From assembly GCF_001509795.1 (NCBI RefSeq), contig NZ_LLZN01000064.1, forward strand, positions 1 to 64,000: a stretch of DNA of 64,000 nucleotides, given 5' to 3'. Position 1 is the first letter of the stretch. Each line of letters begins with the position of its first letter. The notes beneath the pieces are model-generated. The model was not told the DNA's origin. It searched no databases and was given only the letters and a program-made list of their open reading frames with translations. Source of the DNA: Streptomyces sp. NRRL WC-3605. GTDB taxonomy: Bacteria; Actinomycetota; Actinomycetes; Streptomycetales; Streptomycetaceae. Both the position numbers and the translations under genes were made by a program. Positions 56,796 to 64,000 of this stretch are shown here, in pieces.

Positions 56796-58154
56796 TCACC
56801 CCGTGAGCCGGTCTCCGGGCTGTGCGGGCTCCTCCGCCCGGCGCGGTTCACCACGGGAGACGAACGCCTCCCTCGGGTGCTGCACCGACGCCAGCGACAC
56901 GATGTCGCGGCCGTAGAGAAGGGCCGTGGCCCATACGGCGAACACACGCGTCTTGCGTTCCCAGCTCGGGATGGCCAGGACGTGGTAGCCACGGTGCATC
57001 AGCCAGGCCGGGAATCCCTTGATGACCAGGCCCCGGTACTGGAAGATGCCACGGCCCAGGCCCAGTGTGGCGACCACGCCGAGACTGCGGTGCACATAGT
57101 CCTTGGCGGGACGGCCGCGCAGCGACGCCAGGATGTTCTTCGCCAGCCGCTTGCCCTGGCGGACGGCGTGCTGGGCGTTGGGCACGGTGTGCGCGCCCGG
57201 CCTGCCGGCCGCGAGATCGGGCACCGACGCGTCGTCTCCTGCCGCCCAGGCATCGGGGACCACCCCGGTGTCCGTGGTGACCCGCAGATCCGCCCGTACC
57301 GTGAGCAGGCCCCGCTCGTCGACGGGCAGGTCGCTGTGATTGTGCACGATCGGATTGGCGGCATTGCCGGCCGTCCACACCAGCAGGCCGGAGTCGTACT
57401 CGGTGCCGTCCGACAGTCGCACCCGGCCGTCCTCCGCGGAGACCAGCTGGGTGTTCAGGTGCACCCGCGCTCCCCGCTTCTCCAGTGAACGCACCACCCA
57501 GGCGCCCGGCCGGTCCGTGACCTCGGGCAGGATGCGATCCCGTGCCTCGACCAGGTGGAAGGACGGTTCGTCCGCGCCGATCTCCGGGTACTGCTTGAGC
57601 AACGCGGTCGCCAGGGCCAGCAGTTCACCGAATCCCTCCACTCCGGAGAATCCGCCGCCGACGACGGTGACGGTGAGCAGTCTGCTGCGTTCGGGCCCGC
57701 GCGGCAGACCGGCCGCACGGTCGAAGGAGGTGAGGAGGCGGTCGCGGATCGCCACCGCCTCCTCGACATGCTTGAGGCCGTACGCCTGATCGCTCAGCCC
57801 CGGGATGGGGAAGGTCCGGGTGACCGCCCCCGCCGTCACCACCAGTACGTCGTAGTGCAGGTCGAGGGACGGCCCGGACTCCGGGCGGACCGTGACCGTG
57901 CGCGCGCTGTGGCGGATCTCCGTCACCGAGCCCGCCACCAGACGCGTGCGGCGCAGGTGGCGGCGGAGGGAGACCGCCGCGTGCCGGGCCTCCACCGAAC
58001 CGGCCACGACCTCGGGCAGGAAGGGCTGGTACGTCATGTACGGGCGGGGGTCGACCACGGTGACGCGCGCCTCGCCCGGCCGCAGCCTCTTCTCCAGACC
58101 CCACGCGGTGTAGAAGCCCGCGTACCCGCCGCCCACGATCAAGATCTCACGCAC
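56796..58154 (-). CDS. Type II NADH dehydrogenase-like flavoprotein (NDH-2 family)
   Basis: This 452-aa FAD protein has GGGYAGF (residues 8-14) for FAD, a second GGGFSGVE (NADH) and an AAGDDASVPD-type FAD segment near residue 300. The C-terminal part (about 380-430) is amphipathic with hydrophobic helices for membrane attachment, as in NDH-2. It would pass electrons from NADH to quinone without proton pumping. The ATG 58154 start is 35 bases after an ECF41-like promoter. With the QcrB paralogue and ferredoxin it could make a redox branch. Confidence 0.85.
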   Translation of the reverse strand: MREILIVGGGYAGFYTAWGLEKRLRPGEARVTVVDPRPYMTYQPFLPEVVAGSVEARHAAVSLRRHLRRTRLVAGSVTEIRHSARTVTVRPESGPSLDLHYDVLVVTAGAVTRTFPIPGLSDQAYGLKHVEEAVAIRDRLLTSFDRAAGLPRGPERSRLLTVTVVGGGFSGVEGFGELLALATALLKQYPEIGADEPSFHLVEARDRILPEVTDRPGAWVVRSLEKRGARVHLNTQLVSAEDGRVRLSDGTEYDSGLLVWTAGNAANPIVHNHSDLPVDERGLLTVRADLRVTTDTGVVPDAWAAGDDASVPDLAAGRPGAHTVPNAQHAVRQGKRLAKNILASLRGRPAKDYVHRSLGVVATLGLGRGIFQYRGLVIKGFPAWLMHRGYHVLAIPSWERKTRVFAVWATALLYGRDIVSLASVQHPREAFVSRGEPRRAEEPAQPGDRLTG

Positions 58155-58188
58155 GGTGTCCCCTGTTCCTCTCGGTGCTCACCCTCTA

Positions 58189-58215
58189 GACCGGTCGACG
58201 ACATTCGGTGTGACA
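58189..58215 (-). promoter_or_regulatory. ECF41-like promoter 6 (NDH-2-like gene)
   Basis: On the minus strand, TGTCACA (58209-58215), 16 bases, GGTC (58189-58192), 35 bases before the NDH-2-like start codon. Confidence 0.82.
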
Positions 58216-58264
58216 CGGTGGTCCGCCGCTTCCGCGCGGCCCCAGCGGCTGTGCCGGTACGGGC

Positions 58265-59050
58265 TCAGATCAGTTCGAGCCCGCCGTCGACCGTGATCAC
58301 CTGGCCGGTCGCATGACGGCCGGCGGGTTCGGCCAGCCGCAGGACCCAGTGGGCCACCTCCTCCGCCCTGGCGATGTGGTGCGTCGGAATGCGCTCACGC
58401 TCGTAGGCGTACACGTCGTTGGCTGCTTCGGGGCTGAGGCCGGCGTGCACCATGACGTCCGTCTGGGTCGGGCCCGGAGCAACCGAGTTGACCCGGATTC
58501 CCTCGCCGGCGAGTTCCAGCGCCCAGCTGCGTGTCAGCTGCTCGATGGCCGCCTTCGTGGCCGCGTAGTGCGCACCGCCGGCCATGGGACGGTGCCCGTA
58601 CGTACTGGACAGGTTGATGATCGTGCCGGAGCTCTCCCTGAGGTGGGGCAGGGCGGCGTGGGCCAGCAGGCTGGGCGCCACGACATTGAGCTCGAGAAGG
58701 CGGAGGACGACGTCCTTGTCGGTCTCGGCCAGCGGCATGACCGCAGTCGCTCCGGCGTTGTTGATCAGGTAGTCGAGGCGGCCCCACTTCTGTACGGCGG
58801 TGCTGACCACCTCAGCGGGTGCTCCGTCCTGGCAGACGTCGACGGCCAGAACCTCGATGTTCCCGTGAGCGGCCGCCGTCTCCTTCAGCGGCTGTTCACG
58901 GCGGCCCACCCCGAGGACATGTACCCCGGCTTCCGCGAACGCGACGGCGATGGCACGTCCGATGCCCGAGCCCGCCCCGGTGACGATCGCCACGTGCTTG
59001 CCGCTCCGGGCGGAGAGGTCGGCGTCAGCGTCGTAGAACAACTTGGCCAT
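58265..59050 (-). CDS. SDR-family oxidoreductase
   Basis: This 261-aa classical SDR has TGAGSGIG (cofactor loop, about residues 25-32), NNAG, a catalytic Ser in the INLSST segment and YAATK. It prefers NAD(P)H of the SDR type; the substrate is unknown. ATG 59050 has GAAGGA close upstream. Unlike its neighbours it lacks the ECF41-like promoter; a 15-bp palindrome lies 76 bases before the start instead. Confidence 0.87.
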   Translation of the reverse strand: MAKLFYDADADLSARSGKHVAIVTGAGSGIGRAIAVAFAEAGVHVLGVGRREQPLKETAAAHGNIEVLAVDVCQDGAPAEVVSTAVQKWGRLDYLINNAGATAVMPLAETDKDVVLRLLELNVVAPSLLAHAALPHLRESSGTIINLSSTYGHRPMAGGAHYAATKAAIEQLTRSWALELAGEGIRVNSVAPGPTQTDVMVHAGLSPEAANDVYAYERERIPTHHIARAEEVAHWVLRLAEPAGRHATGQVITVDGGLELI

Positions 59051-59126
59051 GGTGATTCCTTCACTCGTGGTCTTGTGGAACGGGGGGAGACCACCCGCCG
59101 TCGGGAAATCCAAACAACACTATCTC

Positions 59127-59141
59127 ATCACACGGTGTGAT
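59127..59141. promoter_or_regulatory. Palindrome ATCACACGGTGTGAT upstream of the SDR gene
   Basis: Seven-base perfect arms ATCACAC and GTGTGAT flank one base at 59134, upstream of the minus-strand SDR gene. It is a likely operator for a TetR/GntR-type regulator not located here. Confidence 0.65.
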
Positions 59142-59288
59142 TCGATTGCACTCTACAACGATGGTGTCGGTGGGCCGCACACGAAGCCGACGAAGCCCCG
59201 CCGGGTTGCCGGAAGACGCGCCGCTCCCCCCGAAGGCTCACCCGGTCGCGCCGACGCCGTCACCGCCCTGACGTCCGCCGGCTCCGGC

Positions 59289-62069
59289 TCACCGTGCCCG
59301 TGCGCCTTCGAGTACGCCCGGCAGGGCTCGGCGGGAGCTGATGCCGAGCTTCACGTAGACCTTCCGCAGGTGCCATTCCACGGTGTGGGGGCTGATGAAC
59401 AGCTCGGCGCCGATCCGAGCGTTCGTCATGCCGTCCGCGGCGAGGGCCGCGACCTGCGACTCCTGCGGGGTGAGAGCGTTCGCCGGGGTGGTCTCCCGCG
59501 CGGTCACCTGCTCACCGGTGGCGATCAGCTCACGGCGGGCCCGTTCGGCGAACGCGTGCGCCGGCATCGCGTCGAACATGTCGTGGGCCGTGCGGAGATG
59601 CTCGCGGGCCTGCGCGCGGTGCCGTGCTCGCCGTAGCCACTCGCCGTACAGCAGGTGGGTGCGTGCCACCTCCACGACGACCCCGCCTCGGCCGAATTCC
59701 TCGATCGCCGTGCGGTACAGGCGGTCGGCCGCCTCACCGTCGGCCAGGAGGGCCTCACTGCGAGCGCTCGCGCCGCGTGCCCATCCGGAGTCGGCGGCGC
59801 GGGTGAGTTCGGTCAGGCGGGCCGACGAGGCGCGGGCCTGGTCGAGTTCACCGCATCGCGTCGCGGCCTCCACATGTTCGACCAGGGACAGACCGGTGAA
59901 GTTGAACCCGTCGTGCTCGATACCGGTGCGGGCGGCCTCCATCGCCTCCTCGTAGCGGGCCAGTCCGTTGAAGAGCACTCCCTGGATGTAGCCCATGGCA
60001 CCGAGCAGGGACACCTCGCCCCGCTGCACGGCGCGCTCTCTGGCCTCTTCGATGATGCCGGCGGCGACGTCCGCCTCACCCCGCCACGCGGCCAGGACGA
60101 GCGTGGCGTACTTGTGCGGGGCGTGCCCGGTCGCGGCGGCGATCGCGTCGGCCTCGTCGATCATCCGGTCCGCCTCGGCGAAGTCGCCGTAGTGGATGTG
60201 CACCCCGCCGGCGTAGATCAGAGCCGGCGGCAGGGTGCCGAGCGCTCCGATGTCGCGGGCCAGGCGCACCGCGCGACTCGACAGTGTGTCCCAGGCCTGC
60301 AGGTCCCACGCCCAGTGGATGAACGCCTCGAGCGCGACCGGGGCCAGCAGCAGCCAGCGTACGGTCGCCTCCCGCGTGCGGAGCTCTTCGTGTTCGAGCA
60401 GGTCGAGCGCCTCGCGCAGCGCCGGGACGCCCGTCTGTGAGCCGTCCGCGAGCAGGGCCGCCACACCGTCCAGGAGAGCGTCGGCGGCCTTGGAACCCGA
60501 GGAGGGCGCCCCGGACGCGCGAGCCGCGGTCGCCGCTGCGCGGGCGCCGGTCGGACCATGGACCCGGCCGGCGAAGATCGTCGCGCTGATCGCCTCCAGG
60601 TACGTCTCCCGCGCCAGGGGAGATCCCGCCGCGGTGAACTGGGCGGCCGCGTTCAGCAGAAGGGGTGCCGCCTCGTCGCTGCGGCTGCGGGCGAACAGGA
60701 TCCTGGCCCGCAGCCGGGCCAGGCGGGCCCGGTCCAGGACGCTGAGGGGGTACAGGTCGGCCACCGCCGCAAGTTCCGTGGCCCGTTCGGGCGCGGCGGC
60801 CGAGAAGTGCGCCTCGGCCGCCGCGAGGGCCCGGCGCCCGCGCGGCCAGGGATCGGGCGTCACCTCCACCGCCCGTTCCAGCAGAACCGCCTCCGCCGCG
60901 ATGCCACCGCGCTGCCGGGCTCGGTCGGCGGCCTGTTCCAGTCCGGCGGCGACCTCCTCGTCCGGTCCGTCGGCCGCCTGCGCGGCGTGCCAGGCGCGCC
61001 GGTCGGGGTCCAGGAGAGGGTCCGTGGCCTCGGCCAGGGCCCGGTGCACCGCACGCCGTTCCTCCGGGTCGGCTCCGTGGTAGACCGCCGAGCGCACCAG
61101 CGGGTGCCGGAACCGTACGGGTTCGCCGAACTCGATCAGGCCGGCCGCCTTGGCCGGTGCGGCGTCCGGAGTGATGCCCAGGGACGCGGCCGCGCGGGTC
61201 AACAGGCGTACGTCGCCGACCGGTTCGGCCGCGGCGATCAGCAGCAGGGTGCGGGTCGCGGCCGGCAGCGCGCCGAGCCGCCCGGCGAAGTCACGCTCGA
61301 CACGGCTGGCCACCGGTCCCTGGACGACCGGGGCGCTCGACGCGTCGACGCCGTAGGCCAGTTCGGCGGCGCTGCGGCCGCGGGAGAACTCCAGCAGCGC
61401 CAGCGGGTTGCCGTGCGTCTCGGCGACGAACCGATCCCGGACCCGCTCCTCGAGCCGTCCCCCCACAGCGCTCTCCAGGAGCTCTCCCGCCGCGGCGGCG
61501 TCGAGGCCGCTGAGTTGCAGCGCCGGCAGGCCCGCCAGCGCGGACCGCCCCTCGGGGTCGCGGACCGCGAACGCCATGGCGACCGGCTCCGCGAGCAGCC
61601 GTCGGGCGACGAACTCGAGTGTCTGCAGCGACACTTGGTCCAGCCACTGGGCGTCGTCGACCAGCACCAGCACCGGACGGGTCTCCGAGGCACGGGTGAG
61701 CAGGGTCAGGACGGCGAGGCCGACCAGGAAGCGGTCGGGCGGATCGCCGACCGCCGTTCCGAACGCCACGCGCAGCGCGTCACGCTGGGGTTGTGGCAGT
61801 TCCTCGACGCCGTCCATGAACGGCGCGCACACCTGGTGCAGGCTCGCGTAGGGCAGTTCCATGTCGGCCTCGACACCGCGTGCCCAGGTCACCCGCACCC
61901 GCGACGCCCGCGCGGCCACGTACTCCAGCAGCACCGACTTGCCGATGCCCGCCTCGCCCCGGACGACCAGGGCGCGGGAACCGCCGTCCCGCAGGCCGGC
62001 CAGCAGGTCGTCGAGCGCCGCGCACTCACGCTGCCGACCGACCAGGTCGGGAAGCGGGCTGGCGATCAT
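59289..62069 (-). CDS. LuxR-family regulator of the LAL type (AAA ATPase + HTH)
   Basis: This 926-aa protein has an N-terminal AAA ATPase with Walker A GEAGIGKS (residues 38-45) and Walker B LVLVDDAQW (about 142-150), a long helical (TPR-like) middle region and a C-terminal LuxR HTH (LTPQESQVAALAADGM, IGAELFISPHTVEWHL; about 865-920). LAL regulators activate secondary metabolism or catabolic genes. ATG 62069 follows GAGGAG. It lies among the ECF41-like genes and is on the opposite strand to the NmrA-like gene. Confidence 0.9.
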   Translation of the reverse strand: MIASPLPDLVGRQRECAALDDLLAGLRDGGSRALVVRGEAGIGKSVLLEYVAARASRVRVTWARGVEADMELPYASLHQVCAPFMDGVEELPQPQRDALRVAFGTAVGDPPDRFLVGLAVLTLLTRASETRPVLVLVDDAQWLDQVSLQTLEFVARRLLAEPVAMAFAVRDPEGRSALAGLPALQLSGLDAAAAGELLESAVGGRLEERVRDRFVAETHGNPLALLEFSRGRSAAELAYGVDASSAPVVQGPVASRVERDFAGRLGALPAATRTLLLIAAAEPVGDVRLLTRAAASLGITPDAAPAKAAGLIEFGEPVRFRHPLVRSAVYHGADPEERRAVHRALAEATDPLLDPDRRAWHAAQAADGPDEEVAAGLEQAADRARQRGGIAAEAVLLERAVEVTPDPWPRGRRALAAAEAHFSAAAPERATELAAVADLYPLSVLDRARLARLRARILFARSRSDEAAPLLLNAAAQFTAAGSPLARETYLEAISATIFAGRVHGPTGARAAATAARASGAPSSGSKAADALLDGVAALLADGSQTGVPALREALDLLEHEELRTREATVRWLLLAPVALEAFIHWAWDLQAWDTLSSRAVRLARDIGALGTLPPALIYAGGVHIHYGDFAEADRMIDEADAIAAATGHAPHKYATLVLAAWRGEADVAAGIIEEARERAVQRGEVSLLGAMGYIQGVLFNGLARYEEAMEAARTGIEHDGFNFTGLSLVEHVEAATRCGELDQARASSARLTELTRAADSGWARGASARSEALLADGEAADRLYRTAIEEFGRGGVVVEVARTHLLYGEWLRRARHRAQAREHLRTAHDMFDAMPAHAFAERARRELIATGEQVTARETTPANALTPQESQVAALAADGMTNARIGAELFISPHTVEWHLRKVYVKLGISSRRALPGVLEGARAR

Positions 62070-62213
62070 GCGACTCGGCTCCTCGGCGTGATCCGGGGGA
62101 ACAGGGCTCCCACAGCGGTGTTCGGAAGGATCCCGGCCACGATACCCGCGAGCCCTCGCCCTCCGGGCTGACGGAGGCTGTGACTACTTCCACGCCTGAA
62201 AGCACGCCGAGGC

Positions 62214-62240
62214 TGTCACAGATCGGCGGCCTGTTCGGTC
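62214..62240 (+). promoter_or_regulatory. ECF41-like promoter 7 (NmrA-like operon, distal)
   Basis: TGTCACA (62214-62220), 16 bases, GGTC (62237-62240), with GAT after the -35 box. It is one of two copies in the 385-base gap from the LAL regulator to the NmrA-like gene. Confidence 0.78.
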
Positions 62241-62343
62241 TGTCCCCACCCGTGGTCCTGTCCGTTCGCTGTCGCCGTCGCAGGCGCCGGGCCCGCCTGC
62301 CGTACGTCGTGGTGCGGTCCGCGACGACCGGCGTGCGCCGCCC

Positions 62344-62370
62344 TGTCACAGATGCCGGGGCCGCCTGGTC
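62344..62370 (+). promoter_or_regulatory. ECF41-like promoter 8 (NmrA-like operon, proximal)
   Basis: TGTCACA (62344-62350), 16 bases, GGTC (62367-62370), again with GAT after the -35 box. The NmrA-like start is 84 bases further on. Confidence 0.82.
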
Positions 62371-62454
62371 AGGAGGGTACGAGCCATCGCGGCCGGTGCC
62401 GTGGACCACCACGGCCGGCCCGGGCACCGTGCACCACCAGTGAAGGGAAAGTCC

Positions 62455-63198
62455 ATGAAGGTCGTAGTGATCGGCGGAACCGGACTCATCGGTTCCAAGG
62501 TCGTGTCCAAGCTCAACGCACACGGTCACGAGGCGGTTGCGGCCTCCCCGAACACCGGAGTCGACACGGTCACCGGTGAAGGTCTGGCCGACGTCCTGAA
62601 GGGCGCTTCCGTCGTCGTCGACGTCTCCAACTCCCCGTCCTTCGAGGACACCGCGGTGATGGAGTTCTTCCGCGCCTCCACCGCCAACCTGCTCGCCGCC
62701 GAGGCCGCCGCCGGCGTCACGCACCACGTGGCCCTGTCCGTCGTGGGCACCGACCGCCTCCAGCAGTCCGGCTACTTCCAGGCCAAGCAGGTCCAGGAGG
62801 ACATGATCCGGGACTCCGGAGTGCCGTTCTCGATCGTCCACGCCACGCAGTTCTTCGAGTTCGCCAAGACCCTCGCGGACTCGGCGACCAGCGGTGACAC
62901 GGTGTCCGTCGCCCCCATCAAGATCCAGCCCATCTTCTCGGGCGACGTGGCCACGGCCGTGGGCCGCACGGCGGTCGGCACCCCGGTCGACGGAATCGTC
63001 GAGGTCGCGGGCCCCGACACCTTCACCCTGGAGGACTTCATCCGCCAGGGACTCGCGGCCCACAACGACCCCCGCACGGTCGTGACGGACCCGAACGGTC
63101 TCTACTGGGGCGCCGCCCTCGGCGAGTCCGACCTGCTGCCCGGCCCCGACGCACAGCTCGGCGAGACGCACTTCGCCGACTGGACCAGCCGGCAGTAG
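62455..63198 (+). CDS. NAD(P)H-binding NmrA-like protein (atypical SDR)
   Basis: This 247-aa protein starts MKVVVIGGTGLIGSKVV, the Rossmann loop GGTGLIG of NmrA/atypical SDR. It has no YxxxK at the classical distance. Such proteins reduce or sense NAD(P) redox state, some as oxidoreductases of the ECF41-linked COE group (carboxymuconolactone decarboxylase, oxidoreductase, epimerase). GGGAAA lies upstream of ATG 62455. It is followed after 85 bases by the AhpD-like gene, and both may be expressed from the two ECF41-like promoters. Confidence 0.85.
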   Translation: MKVVVIGGTGLIGSKVVSKLNAHGHEAVAASPNTGVDTVTGEGLADVLKGASVVVDVSNSPSFEDTAVMEFFRASTANLLAAEAAAGVTHHVALSVVGTDRLQQSGYFQAKQVQEDMIRDSGVPFSIVHATQFFEFAKTLADSATSGDTVSVAPIKIQPIFSGDVATAVGRTAVGTPVDGIVEVAGPDTFTLEDFIRQGLAAHNDPRTVVTDPNGLYWGAALGESDLLPGPDAQLGETHFADWTSRQ

Positions 63199-63283
63199 CG
63201 GCGAGCACGGGGCCCAGGGCTCCGAAATCGCAGCGAATTCGCATCACTTCACCTCACTCTCACTCGACTCTCAGGATTCCGGT

Positions 63284-63754
63284 ATGGACGCGCGCATCAA
63301 CTACTTCGGCAACGCTCTCGCGGGCAAGGTCATGAAGCACCTCAACTCGGCCGGGGCCGCTGTGCACTCGGCGCTGCCCGTCGCCACCCAGGAACTGGTG
63401 AAGATCCGGGCCAGCCAGATCAACGGCTGCGGATTCTGCACCGACATGCACACCAAGGACGCCGTCGCCGCGGGTGAGGACCAGCAGCGGCTGCACCTGG
63501 TCGCCGCCTGGCGCGAGGCCACCGTCTTCACCGACGCCGAGCGCGCGGCGCTGGAGATCACCGAGCAGGGGACCCGCATCGCCGACGCGGCGGGCGGGGT
63601 GTCGGACGAGGCCTGGGCCGACGCCGCCAAGCACTACGACGAGGACCAGCTCGCGGCGCTGATCTCGTTGATCGCGATCATCAACGCCTACAACCGCATC
63701 AACGTCATCAACCAGCAGCCCGCCGGCGGCTACCAGCCGGGCATGTTCGGCTGA
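63284..63754 (+). CDS. Carboxymuconolactone decarboxylase/AhpD-family protein
   Basis: This 156-aa protein has the AhpD-like CxxC-xxx-H motif CGFCTDMH with Cys49, Cys52 and His56, and a hydrophobic helix-rich core. CMD/AhpD proteins act as peroxidase-linked reductases or ring decarboxylases; those next to ECF41 sigma genes are their most common targets. ATG 63284. It is the last gene in the window on this strand, and a terminator follows it. Confidence 0.88.
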   Translation: MDARINYFGNALAGKVMKHLNSAGAAVHSALPVATQELVKIRASQINGCGFCTDMHTKDAVAAGEDQQRLHLVAAWREATVFTDAERAALEITEQGTRIADAAGGVSDEAWADAAKHYDEDQLAALISLIAIINAYNRINVINQQPAGGYQPGMFG

Positions 63755-63787
63755 CCCGAACGCTCCGGCCCGCCGGCCGCCCATCGT

Positions 63788-63826
63788 CCGTCTCCCGCTC
63801 GCCCCGGCACAGCGAGCGGGAGACGG
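63788..63826. terminator. 15-bp perfect hairpin after the AhpD-like gene
   Basis: CCGTCTCCCGCTCGC (63788-63802) and GCGAGCGGGAGACGG (63812-63826) pair with a 9-base loop, 33 bases after the stop codon. Confidence 0.8.
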
Positions 63827-64000
63827 GCCCCCGCACACCGCGCCCACACGACGCCACCACGCGAACCGGGTCCCGCGCGAAGGCCCACCGGCGAACGACC
63901 GCACCGGGCCCGCACGACGCGCCCCCCACGCCCCCCACACCCACGCAGCGCACCCGTGCGTCCACGAGACGACCGACCCGCCGCACCCGCTGCCCGGCAC
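63827..64000. other. End-of-window spacer without recognisable features
   Basis: GC-rich sequence beyond the last terminator. I see no start codon with a ribosome site and no motif here. An ECF41 sigma factor gene might follow the window edge, but nothing visible shows it. Confidence 0.5.

Overview
The window is a 64 kb stretch of a high-GC actinomycete chromosome, almost certainly a Streptomyces. The evidence is the roughly 70% G+C sequence, frequent GTG starts, genes chained by 4-base overlaps, and many Streptomyces-typical families: class F sortase, SpoIIE-type phosphatase with PAS/GAF domains, Rpf-LysM-M23 protein, LAL regulator, ECF sigma factors and GlgA/GlgC. I see no rRNA or tRNA gene and no CRISPR array. 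The content is mixed metabolism, regulation and stress functions.

Region 1-9.9 kb holds a membrane protein pair, a cell-surface module (two small secreted proteins with C-terminal anchors, a class F sortase, a polysaccharide deacetylase), a universal stress protein, a MarR/hydrolase divergon with two 17-bp operators, a CapA-like protein, and an ECF sigma factor with a zinc-finger anti-sigma candidate. Region 10-17.2 kb holds an EACC1-caspase pair (a predicted conflict or cell-death module), a Fpg/Nei glycosylase, a large phosphatase and a lipase-maturation-factor-like protein.

Region 17.2-30.3 kb is a carbohydrate island on the minus strand. An L-fucose-type catabolic operon (SDR, aldo/keto reductase, mutarotase) ends in a 43-codon remnant of an amidohydrolase. 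Next to it lies a six-gene operon for import and trimming of N-glycan-like mannosides: solute-binding lipoprotein, two permeases, GH5-like, GH85 and GH38 enzymes. A divergent LacI regulator faces an array of CTAATGC/GCATTAG half-sites.

Region 30.3-50 kb contains a serine hydrolase, a Cys-rich HTH regulator with a DoxX protein, an amidase, a TetR/SGNH pair, an isolated 57-aa peptide gene with its own ribosome site and terminator, an unusual SDR, a WS/DGAT-like acyltransferase, glgA-glgC, a FhuF-like Fe-S protein, a DMT-like membrane protein, an Rpf endopeptidase with a structured leader, gnd, a decayed secreted hydrolase and panD. Three members of a MITE-like palindromic family (about 4.4, 31.6 and 40.4 kb) end in CTAG; one supplies the glgC stop codon.

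Region 50-64 kb is a redox/stress island. Eight promoters share TGTCACA (or CGTCACA), exactly 16 bases, then GGTC or TGTC, in front of an LtrA protein, a QcrB paralogue, a methyltransferase, an Ohr/OsmC protein, a 7Fe ferredoxin, an NDH-2-like flavoprotein and an NmrA-AhpD/CMD gene pair. This matches the published form of ECF41 promoters, yet no ECF41 sigma gene lies in the window. This local regulon is the strongest candidate for something worth describing.
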